Shown here piece after piece: positions 15,081 to 23,974 of a DNA stretch of 64,000 nucleotides (positions are counted from its first letter, which is position 1; each line of letters starts with the position of its first letter). The position numbers and the translations under genes are program-made. The notes under the pieces are model-generated. The model saw only the letters and a list, made by a program, of their open reading frames with translations, made no database searches and had not been told where the DNA came from. The stretch is from CAVTWY01 sp963738615 (GTDB taxonomy: Bacteria; Pseudomonadota; Gammaproteobacteria; Burkholderiales; Burkholderiaceae_C), in assembly GCA_963738615.1 (NCBI GenBank), contig CAVTXI010000010.1:1-64000 (forward strand), written 5' to 3'.

Positions 15081-16441
15081 TGCTGCCGTCGATCAAGCGG
15101 CGACTCTCACTCGCGTTGATCGGGATCGCGATCGCGTGGGGCGTAGCGGTGTCACTGGCCGTCGCGCTCGTCGTGCGTCATGAGGTCGACGAGGTGCTGG
15201 ATCACGGTCTGCAAGAGGTCGGCGAAATCATCCACGGCATGCTGAGTTTTCGCCGCGACTCGAGCACCACCGACGCGCCTGGCATCTACCCGATGACACC
15301 GCACGACGAAGACCTCGTGTGGCAGTTGGTCGATCGTGGTGGCAAGGTCACGCTGCGCTCGCACCGTGCACCCGCGCAGCCGCTGAGCCCGTTGCGCGAC
15401 CGTGGCTTCGACAACAGCGCAACCGGGTGGCGCGTCTTCGCGCTTCCCTTCGGTGGGCAGGGCGCCGGCATGCTGTACGTCGCCCAGTCAGGTGACGAAC
15501 GCGCCGAAGCGCGGCTCGAAGCCGGCGCCTACGCGGCGTTGGCCGCGCTGGTGGTCGGCGTTCTGGGCGCCCTGCTGCTGCGTGCGTGCCTGCGGCGCGA
15601 ATTCGATGCGTTGACGCGCACCGCGCAATCGATCGCGAACTACGAGCCGCTCGAGCCGGGCAAGCTGGCGCCGCCCACGCGCGCAGAGCTTGTTCCAATC
15701 AACGATGCGGTTGCAGACCTTGGACAGCGCCTGGCCCGCAAGCTGGTCAACGAACAGGCATTCACCGCCCACGCCGCGCACGCGCTGCGCACACCCCTGG
15801 CGGGACTGATCACGAACTTGGCGTTGGCACAGCGGCGCGCACGCGACCCCGAAGACCGCGCCGTACTTCAACGCACCCGCCATGCTGCGAACCGGCTGCG
15901 GCGGGTGGTGGCAGCGCTGCTCACGCTCTTCAGGTCAGGCGGCAGCATCCGCAGCGACGTCATCGATCTTCATGACCTCATCGACGAGATGCCTTTCTGG
16001 TCGATTTCGTTGACCGTGAAGGCGGACGAGGCCGTTCGTGCCGACCCCGACCTGCTGGCTGCGGCGCTCATGAACCTGTTGGATAACGCCGAACGGCACG
16101 GTGCCACCGACGTGACCGTGGCCGCGGGCCGATGCGCACCCAACCATCACGAGATCCGCGTCACCGACAACGGCAACGGCATCGACCCGGAGGCTCGCCG
16201 TCGGCTGCAACAGGCGATCGACTCTTCGAACTACGAGGGCACGACGGGCCTCGGGCTGATGCTCGTCGACTTGGTCGCGCGCGCGCACGCCGGGCGATGT
16301 TCGCTGCTGCCTTCGTCGCGCGGGTTTGCAGTGGCGTTCACGCTCGAAGACCCGGCATTCGTACCGGACTCGCCTCAGCGTGGTTTTGCGTCGCGCGGTG
16401 ACGGTTCGTCGTCGTCGAATGCTTCGAACCGGGTTTCGTAG
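15080..16441 (+). CDS. sensor histidine kinase, OmpR-system partner (QseC-like)
   Basis: About 453 residues with transmembrane segments near 11-33 and 150-170, a periplasmic loop of about 115 residues, an H-box (AHAAHALRTPLAGL, phospho-His about 234), N box (LMNLLDNAERHG), G1 (DNGNGI) and a G2 region (GTTGLGLMLVDLVARAH). ATG at 15080 follows the overlapping stop of the regulator; a GTG one codon earlier is the alternative. The last 67 bases, coding for a Ser-rich tail, overlap the 3' end of the convergent cytochrome b561 gene. Confidence 0.85.
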   Translation: MLPSIKRRLSLALIGIAIAWGVAVSLAVALVVRHEVDEVLDHGLQEVGEIIHGMLSFRRDSSTTDAPGIYPMTPHDEDLVWQLVDRGGKVTLRSHRAPAQPLSPLRDRGFDNSATGWRVFALPFGGQGAGMLYVAQSGDERAEARLEAGAYAALAALVVGVLGALLLRACLRREFDALTRTAQSIANYEPLEPGKLAPPTRAELVPINDAVADLGQRLARKLVNEQAFTAHAAHALRTPLAGLITNLALAQRRARDPEDRAVLQRTRHAANRLRRVVAALLTLFRSGGSIRSDVIDLHDLIDEMPFWSISLTVKADEAVRADPDLLAAALMNLLDNAERHGATDVTVAAGRCAPNHHEIRVTDNGNGIDPEARRRLQQAIDSSNYEGTTGLGLMLVDLVARAHAGRCSLLPSSRGFAVAFTLEDPAFVPDSPQRGFASRGDGSSSSNASNRVS

Positions 16442-16968
16442 CGCTGCGTGCTGCGGCTGCTTGTCTTGTACCCCGTGACCATCGCCGCAACAAGGTTGGT
16501 GCGCTCCCATACGCTCATCGCGACGGCGGCCGCGACATGCATCGCCACGCACGCAACGAGCGCATGCGCCAGCAACTCGTGCAGCTCCATCAGCCACACT
16601 TCGCCGAAGAACGCGTCGACGCCCTGCATGTAGCCGGTGATGCCCAACGCCAGCACCAGGCCGATCAGCGCGAAGATCATCAACGCGCCGAACGGGTTGT
16701 GGCCTACCGACGGCTTTCGCATGCGCATCTCGTGCAGATGGTCGCGCACGCGCTCGAGCGTCGGGAAGAACGACTCGAAGCGTGCGTGCGTCGACCCGAT
16801 GAAGCCCCACACGACGCGGGCCACGACCAGGGCCGCTGCAACGTAGCCCGCCCAGTTGTGCGGTGCCTCACCACCTTCCAACACGAAGTACGTGCCACCG
16901 ACGCAGGCGACAAGGCTCCAGTGGAAGACCCGCACGAACGGGTCCCACACGTAGACCTTGTCCTCCAC
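16375..16968 (-). CDS. cytochrome b561 family protein
   Basis: About 197 residues with four membrane helices and histidines in FVRVFHWSLV, GEAPHNWAGYVAA, GHNPFGALMIFALIG and ELLAHALVACVAMHVAAAV, the usual b-heme ligand places. This is a di-heme cytochrome b of the Ni-Fe hydrogenase/b561 type. I prefer the GTG at 16968, which starts just ahead of the conserved VYVWDPFVRVFHW and 10 bases after the PepSY stop; an ATG at 17004 inside the PepSY gene is the alternative. It is paired with the PepSY gene as in the 3.6-5.5 kb locus, but has no cytochrome c domain. It overlaps the convergent kinase gene by 67 bp. Confidence 0.8.
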   Translation of the reverse strand: MEDKVYVWDPFVRVFHWSLVACVGGTYFVLEGGEAPHNWAGYVAAALVVARVVWGFIGSTHARFESFFPTLERVRDHLHEMRMRKPSVGHNPFGALMIFALIGLVLALGITGYMQGVDAFFGEVWLMELHELLAHALVACVAMHVAAAVAMSVWERTNLVAAMVTGYKTSSRSTQRYETRFEAFDDDEPSPRDAKPR

Positions 16969-16978
16969 GCGCTCGGGC

Positions 16979-17248
16979 CTACTTCTGCTCGAGGATCGAA
17001 CCATTGCCGGGATCGAAATAGATCTCGACCTTCTTTCCGCCCTTGTCGTGGCCGTAGATCTCATAGCAGTTGCCCTTGCTGACCTTGAACGTCTTGATCT
17101 GATAGCCGTCTTGCTCGAGCTTGGCCTTGAAGTCGGACTCTTTCATCCATTTGTCCTTCGGCACGTCGCAACTGGGCCCGGCGTGCGCGACGCCGCCCAG
17201 CAAGGCGAGCACGCACGACATAGCGGTAAGCGAAATAACGCGATTCAT
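16979..17248 (-). CDS. PepSY domain-containing small secreted protein
   Basis: 89 residues: signal peptide (ISLTAMSCVLALLGGVAHAG), then a single PepSY fold with FKAKLEQDGYQIKTFKV, GNCYEIYGHDKGGKKVEIYF and DPGNGSIL. The ATG at 17248 is preceded by GAGGAGCG, a good ribosome site. It is first in a unit with the cytochrome b561 gene and is a paralogue of the protein at 5229-5525. The two cysteines are conserved between the copies. It probably resides in the periplasm next to the cytochrome; what it binds is unknown. Confidence 0.77.
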   Translation of the reverse strand: MNRVISLTAMSCVLALLGGVAHAGPSCDVPKDKWMKESDFKAKLEQDGYQIKTFKVSKGNCYEIYGHDKGGKKVEIYFDPGNGSILEQK

Positions 17249-17367
17249 CCAACGCTCCTCTCGGATCACAGAAATACGGCAACGTCGCCGTCAACGTGAT
17301 TGCAATGCGGGAGGATGAAGGCAGGCTGAAATTCAGGGAGCGTTGCCTGCGCTTGCGTTTGTTGCGA

Positions 17368-17703
17368 TCAGTCGGCGAAGGCTGCGCGAACCACCGCCCA
17401 CGACTGCTCGACACCGCCATTGCGTGAACAACCCAAGGGCTCGGGGTCAGCGCCAGGCTTCAGCTCGGCGCGCGAGCGGTCGCCGGTGCCGTTGCCCATG
17501 AGTCTGCGGTCGAGCCACACACGCAACGTGCGCTTGGGGTGCGTGCTCTTCACCTGAATCTGCACGCCGTTGCGCGACACGCAGGTGGCGGTCGGTTCAT
17601 TGACGAACTGGACGTAGCGCGACGGCTCGTCGTCGGTGGCGCTTGCCGTTGATGCCAGCGTGATCAACACGGCCGCGGTCGCGGATACGGTGCGGCTGAT
17701 CAT
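17368..17703 (-). CDS. small secreted protein of unknown function
   Basis: 111 residues with a signal peptide (SATAAVLITLASTASA). The mature part contains two cysteines (ATCVSRNG and LGCSRNGG) and a basic stretch. No family recognised. Its ATG overlaps the stop of the enoyl-CoA hydratase gene (ATGA), so it appears to be translated with it, although a secreted protein is an unexpected partner for a cytosolic beta-oxidation enzyme. Confidence 0.6.
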   Translation of the reverse strand: MISRTVSATAAVLITLASTASATDDEPSRYVQFVNEPTATCVSRNGVQIQVKSTHPKRTLRVWLDRRLMGNGTGDRSRAELKPGADPEPLGCSRNGGVEQSWAVVRAAFAD

Positions 17704-18506
17704 GTGTGCCGCCACCCCGGTGCGCGTTTGTCGATGAAGGCCTGCACGCCTTCGAGCGCGTCGGCGTCCATCATGTTGCAGGCCATCGTTCGGCCCGCGA
17801 GGTCGTAGGCATCGGCGATACCCAGTTCGGCCTGCTGATAGAAAAGCTGCTTGCCCATCTCAATGGCTGCGCGAGGCTTCGCGAGGATGCTGTCGATCAG
17901 CTTGTCCACTTCGGCATCGAGCGCGCCAGCCGCCGCCACACGGTTGATCAGGCCCTTCGCCTTCGCTTCGTGCGCGTCGATGAAGTCGCCCGTGACGAGC
18001 ATCTCGAAGGCCTGCTTGCGCGACACGTTGCGCGACAGCGGCACGCTGGGCGTCGAGCAGAACAGACCGAGGTTGACGCCGCTGACCGCGAAGCGCGCGC
18101 TGTCGACCGCGACCGCGAGGTCGCACTGCGCCACGAGTTGACAACCCGCCGCGGTCGCGATGCCCTGCACACGCGCAATCACCGGCACCGGCAGGCGCTG
18201 AATCGTCAACATCATCCGCGCGCACTGCGCGAACAGCTTCTCGTAGTAGGCCAGCGAGGGTTTGGCGCGCATCTGCTTCAGGTCGTGGCCGGCGCAGAAG
18301 GCTTTGCCCTGGGCCGCCAGCACCACCACGCGCGCCTCGTCGTCGGCGGCCACGGTGTCGAGTTCGGCCTGCAGCGCATCGAGCATGCCTTCGGACAGCG
18401 CATTGAACGACAGCGGGCGGGCGAGCTCGAGGCGCACCACGCCGCGCGCGTCGCGGTTGCGTTGAACGAACGGGGCGTCGTCGATGGACTGAACACGTGC
18501 GTGCAT
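17700..18506 (-). CDS. enoyl-CoA hydratase/isomerase family protein
   Basis: 268 residues of the crotonase fold. The oxyanion-hole segments are visible: AFCAGHDLKQM (first loop) and ATAAGCQLVAQCDLAVA (second). The second loop is followed by ARFAVSGVNLGLFCSTPSVPLSRNVSRKQAFEMLVTGDFIDA, usual for the EchA/ECHDC3-type group. ECHDC3-like members lack part of the hydratase glutamate pair, so hydration activity is not certain. It lies 17 bp downstream of an acyl-CoA synthetase, a natural pairing for fatty or short-chain acid breakdown. Confidence 0.85.
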   Translation of the reverse strand: MHARVQSIDDAPFVQRNRDARGVVRLELARPLSFNALSEGMLDALQAELDTVAADDEARVVVLAAQGKAFCAGHDLKQMRAKPSLAYYEKLFAQCARMMLTIQRLPVPVIARVQGIATAAGCQLVAQCDLAVAVDSARFAVSGVNLGLFCSTPSVPLSRNVSRKQAFEMLVTGDFIDAHEAKAKGLINRVAAAGALDAEVDKLIDSILAKPRAAIEMGKQLFYQQAELGIADAYDLAGRTMACNMMDADALEGVQAFIDKRAPGWRHT

Positions 18507-18523
18507 GCTTTTCGTCTCCTCGC

Positions 18524-20174
18524 TCACTCGATGGCGTTGGTGGACCGGGCGCGTTCGCGCAGCGCGAACTTCTGGATCTTGCCGGTCGATGTTTTCGGGA
18601 TGTCTTCGAAGCGGATCTCGCGCGGCAGTTTGTAGGCCGCGAGCCACTGGCGGCAATGGGCAACCAGTTCGTCGGCCGTGGCTTGCGTGCCGGCCCGCAG
18701 TTCGACGTAAGCCAGCGGCGTCTCGCCCCACTTGGGGTCGGGTTTCGCGACCACCGCGCAGGCCATCACCGCGGGGTGGCGGTACAGCGCGTCTTCGACC
18801 TCGAGCGAACTGATGTTCTCGCCGCCGGAAATGATGATGTCTTTGCTGCGGTCGCGGATCTTGACGTAGCGGTCGGCTTCGACCACCGCGAGGTCGCCGG
18901 TGTGAAACCATCCGCCGTTCGAACGCTGCCTGCGTCGACGCCGCGTTCTTGAGGTAGCCCTTCATGACGATGTTGCCGCGAAACATGATCTCGCCCATGG
19001 TGTCGCCGTCGGCGGGTACCGGTTGCATCGTGTTCGGGTCGAACACGTCCATGCCCTCTTGCAGCGCGTAGCGCACACCCTGGCGGCCGTTCAGGCGTGT
19101 CTGCTCGCCCAGGCTCTCTGCGGCCCAGGTGTCGCGCTTCACAGCCACCGACGCCGGGCCATAAACCTCGGTCAGCCCGTAGACGTGCGTGATGTCGAAG
19201 CCGATCGTCGCCATGCCTTCGATCATCGCCGCAGGCGGTGCGGCGCCCGCCACCATGCCGCGCACGCGGTGCGTGATGCCACCACGCAGCGACGCATCGG
19301 CCGACAGCAGCAGGTTGTGCACGATCGGCGCGGCGCAGTAGTGGTCGGCCTTGTGCTCGCGCATCGCATCGAGGATCGCACCCGCCTCGACCCGCCGCAG
19401 GCACACGTGCACGCCGCCCAGCAGCGCGACCGTCCACGGGAAGCACCAGCCGTTGCAGTGGAACATCGGCAGCGTCCAGAGGTAGCGCGGGAAGTTCGGC
19501 ATCGTCCACGTGACGGCGTTGCACACCGCGTTGAGATACGCGCCGCGGTGATGTGTGACCACGCCCTTCGGGTCGCCCGTCGTGCCCGACGTGTACGACA
19601 CCGCGATCGCGTCCCACTCGTCGCGCGGGCCTTCCAGTTTCGACACGGGTGCATGCGCAGCGAGCATCGCTTCGTACTCGTGCGTGCCGAGCGTGTCGCC
19701 AGCGCCGGTGTATTCGCTGTCGCAGATGTCGATCACGACGGGCGTGCGGCCGTGCACCTCGCGCAGCAGCGCAAGCGCGGTTGCCATCGCCGGCGCGAAC
19801 TCGCGGTCGGTCAGCACGACCTTGGCCTCGCAGTGGTTCATTTGCCAGGCGAGCAGCGGCGCGTCAAGGCGCGTGTTGAGCGTGTTCAGCACCGCGCCGA
19901 GCGCCGGCACGGCGTAGTGCGCCTCGACCATCTCGGGCGTGTTCGCCAGCATCGAGGTCACCGTGTCGCCGTGCCCCACGCCCAACGCGCGCAGCGCTGC
20001 GGCCAGCCGTGCCGAGCGTTCGCGCAGCGTGCGCCAGTCGTACCGGCGCGCGCCGTGAATCACGGCCGGCAGATCACCGAAAACCTCGGCGCTGCGCTCG
20101 ACGAAGCCCACGGGCGACAACGCCACATGGTTGGCTTCGTTCTTCTCGAGACCCTGCTCGTAGATGTTCGCCAT
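18524..20174 (-). CDS. acyl-CoA synthetase (AMP-forming), single frameshift near 18917
   Basis: The reconstructed protein is about 549 residues: AMP-binding signature SYTSGTTGDPKGVVTHHRG, THVYGLTEVYGPA, and in the second frame GGWFHTGDLAVVEADRYVKI, then TSTGKIQKFALRERAR with the catalytic lysine of the C-terminal subdomain. It resembles the FadD3/AcsM-like acyl-CoA synthetases of about 540 residues (MANIYEQGLEKNEANHVALSP start). One extra base between GAA (18918-18920) and GGC (18914-18916) breaks the frame; since both sides are fully conserved, a sequencing error is likely. ATG at 20174 is preceded by GGAGACG. The enoyl-CoA hydratase is downstream. Confidence 0.82.
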
Positions 20175-20744
20175 GATCGTCTCCGCCGAGCGTTGCACGC
20201 GCGGCGATCATGGCACGGTCAGACGACCGTCAGGCCACGGATCAGGGCGCGGACCAGGCGGGCGACGGCGAACGCGAGCGCAGCATCATGTTCTGGACCC
20301 ACGCCGCACCGTGCGCCAACGGCTCACCGCTGCGACGATGCGGCTGATGCCTCAACCCGATCGCAACGCGTCCAGTCCAATAGATCATGCGGCCACTGCC
20401 CAACACGTACGGGCCGACATGCCCTTGCGGTATGCCCAGCGCGTGGCCGGGCGGTGGACCCAGTGCCCCTTGAAAGGCCTCGAACCCCAGGCTGCGGCTC
20501 ATGTTGTTGACTCCCGACGACGACTTCATGCCGGGATGATCCGCGTGTGGACCATCGAGAGCATTGCCGCAGGCGCGGGGAGTGCGGCCCGCAAGCGGGC
20601 GGTTCATGCGCTTGGTGACGCTCGTTCGCAGGGTCCGAAAGGCCGCTCAGGCGTGACTAAAGTCCTTGGTGCGCCCCAGGTCGAAGCATGGTGCACCGCT
20701 GATAGAATTCAGCGCCTTGTCGCTGGCCCTTGCGCAGCGACTCA
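20175..20744. other. 570-bp region without a recognisable gene
   Basis: Between the acyl-CoA synthetase start and tRNA-Ser I find no gene I can support. A minus-strand reading frame from an ATG at about 20502 to 20242 (86 residues, SLGFEAFQGALGPPPGHALG) is open but matches nothing I know and has no clear ribosome site. Promoters for the synthetase (minus strand) and the tRNA (plus strand) must lie here, but none stands out. Confidence 0.5.
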
Positions 20745-20837
20745 GGAGTCGTGACCGAGTGGCCGAAGGTGCTCCCCTGCTAAGGGAGTATGTGGGCAAA
20801 ACCTGCATCGAGGGTTCGAATCCCTCCGACTCCGCCA
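20745..20837 (+). tRNA. tRNA-Ser (GCT anticodon)
   Basis: A type II tRNA of 93 bases including an encoded CCA. The acceptor stem is GGAGTCG/CGACTCC. The anticodon stem CTCCC/GGGAG (20772-20776 with 20784-20788) encloses loop CTGCTAA with anticodon GCT at 20779-20781. A long variable arm (about 20789-20806) precedes the T arm GAGGGTTCGAATCCCTC. It reads AGC/AGU serine codons. It lies next to, and convergent with, the CBS/ppsA unit. Confidence 0.95.
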
Positions 20838-20922
20838 GCAGCACACCGCATGCTGCTGCAAGCCCGCGCATCGCGCGTGATTCATCGGATCGATGAGCCC
20901 GATCGGACCGATCAGGCGAGCG

Positions 20923-21345
20923 TCAGGCCGTAGGGTCTGCGGTTTCGGCACCGTCCTGGCGTTCGGCCTGCAACACGAAGGCGCGCACGAAATCAAGCGC
21001 CGACACGGCGCCGACCATGGTGCCGTCTCGTGTCACGACCACATGATGGATCCTGCGCTCGAGCATCCGTCGCGCAACGTCGGCGACGCTGGTGTCGGCG
21101 TTGACCGCGATCGGCTTGTAGGTGCAGATCTGCCACGCGGGCACGGTGGCCGCGTCCTTCTTGCGCAGGTGGAACTGCATCAGGTCGGACTGGCTGACAA
21201 CACCAATGGCAATCCCGTCCGGCTCGGTCACCGGGACCCACGAGAGTGCTTGGCGTGACATCAGTGCTTCGATGGCTTCGACCGTGTCGTCCATGTCGAC
21301 TGACCAGACAGGCAACGTCATCAGCGAGGAGATGGGCGTGTTCAT
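20923..21345 (-). CDS. CBS-domain protein
   Basis: 140 residues consisting of two CBS motifs, one around SLMTLPVWSVDMDDTVEAIEALM with VGVVSQSDLMQ-like GIAIGVVSQSDLMQF, the other around PIAVNADTSVADVARRMLERRIHHVVV with VGAVSALDFVRAFV. CBS pairs usually sense adenine nucleotides. Its ATG overlaps the stop of ppsA (ATGA), so it is translationally coupled to PEP synthase and could sense energy charge for that step; this role is inferred. Confidence 0.85.
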   Translation of the reverse strand: MNTPISSLMTLPVWSVDMDDTVEAIEALMSRQALSWVPVTEPDGIAIGVVSQSDLMQFHLRKKDAATVPAWQICTYKPIAVNADTSVADVARRMLERRIHHVVVTRDGTMVGAVSALDFVRAFVLQAERQDGAETADPTA

Positions 21346-23828
21346 GAAGGGCTTTCGATGGTGACGCAAGACAGAGGCTTTTGATCCGATACCCCCCGCG
21401 GCGTGCGCCCCAGCCGCTGCTCGACCGCCAGCACGTTGCGTGTGACCGCGAGCAGCGTGTCGGGCGTGACGCTCATCGAGTCGATGCCGAGTTCCACCAG
21501 GTACTCGACCATCTCGGGGTAGTCGGACGGCGCCTGGCCGCAGATGCCCGAATGGCGATGGTTGCGGCGGGCGCCTTCGACGGTCTGGCGGATCAGCGTC
21601 TTCACGCCGGGGTCGCGTTCGTCGAAGTCGAACGCGACGAGCTCCGAATCGCGGTCGACGCCGAGCGCGAGTTGCGTCAGATCGTTCGAGCCGATCGAGA
21701 AACCGTCGAACAGCCGTGCGAAGGCGTCGATCTGGATCACGTTGTTCGGGATCTCGCACATGACATAGATCTCGAGGCCGTTGACGCCGCGCTCGAGGCC
21801 GTGTTCGGCCATCGCTGCGAGCACGCGCTCGCCCTCCTCGACGCGGCGGCAGAACGGGATCATCAGCTTGACGTTGACCAGGCCCATCTCGTCTCGCACG
21901 CGCTTCATCGCCGCGCACTCGAGCGCAAAGCCTTCGGCGTAGGCCGGGTGCGCATAACGCGAAGCGCCGCGGAAGCCGATCATCGGGTTGGCTTCGGCGG
22001 GCTCGAAGGCGCGCCCGCCGAGCAGGCTCGCGTATTCGTTGGTCTTGAAGTCCGACAGCCGCACGATCACTGGTTTCGGATGGAACGCCGCGGCGATCAT
22101 CGCAACGCCTTCCGACAACTCGCGCACGAAGTAGTCGGCCGGCCGTGCATAGCCTTCGGTGAGACGCGCGATCTGCTCCCGCGCCACGGGGTCGTCGACG
22201 CGCTCGGGATGCACCAGCGCCATCGGATGGACCCTGATGTGCTCCGCGACGATGAACTCCATGCGCGCCAGGCCGACGCCGTCGTTGGGCAGCAAGCTGG
22301 TCTGGAACGCGACGTCGGGGTTGCCGAGGTTGACCATCACGTGGGTGTGCGGGCGCGCGAGCGTCGAGAGGTCGGTGCGCGTCACGGTGACCGGAAGAAG
22401 ACCGGCGTAGACGCGACCCACGTTGCCCTCGGCGCACGAGACCGTGACGTCGTCGCCGGTGCGGATCGCCGTCGTCGCCGAATCGCAGCCGACCACGGCG
22501 GGCACGCCGAGTTCACGCGCGACGATCGCCGCGTGGCATGTGCGCCCGCCGCGATTGGTGACGATCGCCGCGGCCTTCGCCATCACGGTGCCCCAATCGG
22601 GCATCGTGGTGTCGGCGACGAGCACCTCGCCACTGCGGAACTGGCCGAGCTGCGTCACGTCGGTGATCACGCGCGCCTTGCCCGACGCGACGCGGGCACC
22701 GACGGCGCGGCCGGTGGCGCGGACTTCGCCGGCTTTCTGGCCGGGCGCGCCGAGCCGGTACTCCTCGAGCATGCCGGGCGCGCGCTGCGACGCCACCGTC
22801 TCCGGGCGCGCCTGCACGACGTACAGCCGACCGTCGATGCCGTCCTTCGCCCACTCAACGTCCATCGGCGTGGGCTTGCCGGCCTTGCGGCTGTAGTGGT
22901 CCTCGATCGTGATCGCGGCTTCGGCGAGCTCGAGCACCTCGTCGTCGCTGATGCAGAAGCGGCGCTGGTCTTCGGCCGCGGTGGGGACGATGCGCGTGCT
23001 TTCCCGCCCCGCGGTCTTGGCGTAGACCATGCGGATCTCCTTGCCGCCCCTCCTTCGCCGGAGCACCGCGCGATGGCCCGCGCGGAAGGTCGGCTTGAAG
23101 ACGTAGAACTCGTCCGGGTCGACGGTGCCCTGGACAACGGTTTCGCCCAGGCCGTACGCGCCGGTGACGAACACCGCGTCGCGAAAGCCCGTTTCGGTGT
23201 CGATCGAAAACGTCACGCCGCTCGACGCGCAGTCCGATCGCACCATCTTCATCACGCCCACCGACAGGAACACCTTGTCGTGCTCGAAGCCGTTCTCGAC
23301 GCGGTAGCTGATCGCGCGGTCTTTGAAGAGGCTCGCGAAACACAGCCGCACCGAATCGAGCAATCGCGCCTCGCCGCTGATGTTCAGGAAAGTCTCGTGC
23401 TGGCCGGCGAAGCTGGCGGTGGGCAGATCCTCGGCAGTGGCCGAGCTGCGCACGGCCAGGGTCAGTGATGGACCGTACTCGGCCTGCAGGCCGGCGTAGG
23501 CGGCGAGGATCTCCTTGGCCAAGCCTTCCGGCAGGGCCGCGCCGTAGATGATCTCTCGCGCCCGCTGCGCGCGGCGTGCGAGGTCGTCGACGTCGTGTAC
23601 GTCCAGGCCATCGAGCGCAGCGTGCAGGCGCGGCCACGCATCGGCCTGGTCGAGCACGTGGCGATAGGCCTGGGCCGTGACGGCGAAGCCGTTCGGCACG
23701 CGGATGCCTTGTGGCGTCAGTTCACGGAACATCTCGCCGAGCGAGGCGTTCTTGCCGCCCACCAGGGGCACGTCGGCGATGCCAATGTCTGCGAACCATC
23801 GGACGTACTTGCCGCGAGCGTTGACCAT
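21342..23828 (-). CDS. ppsA: phosphoenolpyruvate synthase
   Basis: 828 residues, close to the usual 790-830. It makes PEP from pyruvate and ATP for gluconeogenesis. The N-terminal ATP-binding domain has VGGKNASLGEM and AVRSSATAEDLPTASFAGQ. The swivelling domain has GGRTCHAAIVARELG with the phospho-accepting histidine. The C-terminal PEP-utilizing domain has GSNDLTQLALGVDRDS and SGICGQAPSDYPEM. ATG at 23828. It is the first gene of a two-gene unit with the CBS protein and is divergent from the class I aldolase, another gluconeogenic enzyme, 146 bp away. Confidence 0.95.
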   Translation of the reverse strand: MVNARGKYVRWFADIGIADVPLVGGKNASLGEMFRELTPQGIRVPNGFAVTAQAYRHVLDQADAWPRLHAALDGLDVHDVDDLARRAQRAREIIYGAALPEGLAKEILAAYAGLQAEYGPSLTLAVRSSATAEDLPTASFAGQHETFLNISGEARLLDSVRLCFASLFKDRAISYRVENGFEHDKVFLSVGVMKMVRSDCASSGVTFSIDTETGFRDAVFVTGAYGLGETVVQGTVDPDEFYVFKPTFRAGHRAVLRRRRGGKEIRMVYAKTAGRESTRIVPTAAEDQRRFCISDDEVLELAEAAITIEDHYSRKAGKPTPMDVEWAKDGIDGRLYVVQARPETVASQRAPGMLEEYRLGAPGQKAGEVRATGRAVGARVASGKARVITDVTQLGQFRSGEVLVADTTMPDWGTVMAKAAAIVTNRGGRTCHAAIVARELGVPAVVGCDSATTAIRTGDDVTVSCAEGNVGRVYAGLLPVTVTRTDLSTLARPHTHVMVNLGNPDVAFQTSLLPNDGVGLARMEFIVAEHIRVHPMALVHPERVDDPVAREQIARLTEGYARPADYFVRELSEGVAMIAAAFHPKPVIVRLSDFKTNEYASLLGGRAFEPAEANPMIGFRGASRYAHPAYAEGFALECAAMKRVRDEMGLVNVKLMIPFCRRVEEGERVLAAMAEHGLERGVNGLEIYVMCEIPNNVIQIDAFARLFDGFSIGSNDLTQLALGVDRDSELVAFDFDERDPGVKTLIRQTVEGARRNHRHSGICGQAPSDYPEMVEYLVELGIDSMSVTPDTLLAVTRNVLAVEQRLGRTPRGVSDQKPLSCVTIESPS

Positions 23829-23974
23829 GCCGGCTCCTATGGATGCGTCGAATCGCGACCGCATCCGAGACTAGGGGCATCGCCGCCGAGCCGACTTGAC
23901 GAACCTCAATGCGGCGCGACCGGCTCCAAGCAGACTCGAGGTCATGCGATGGTTCGCAGCGATGGAGATTCACG

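Noticed and set aside
17700..20198. A continuous 832-codon frame suggesting an acyl-CoA synthetase/enoyl-CoA hydratase fusion
   Set aside because: A frameshift at 18917 joins the frames by accident. The true synthetase C-terminus lies in the other frame and the hydratase has its own start at 18506.
20242..20502. Possible 86-residue protein upstream of the acyl-CoA synthetase
   Set aside because: No recognisable family and no clear ribosome site; kept only as a comment on the intergenic region.
21381..23468. A 695-codon plus-strand open frame opposite ppsA
   Set aside because: Antisense of an intact phosphoenolpyruvate synthase with all motifs; no ribosome site or family pattern.
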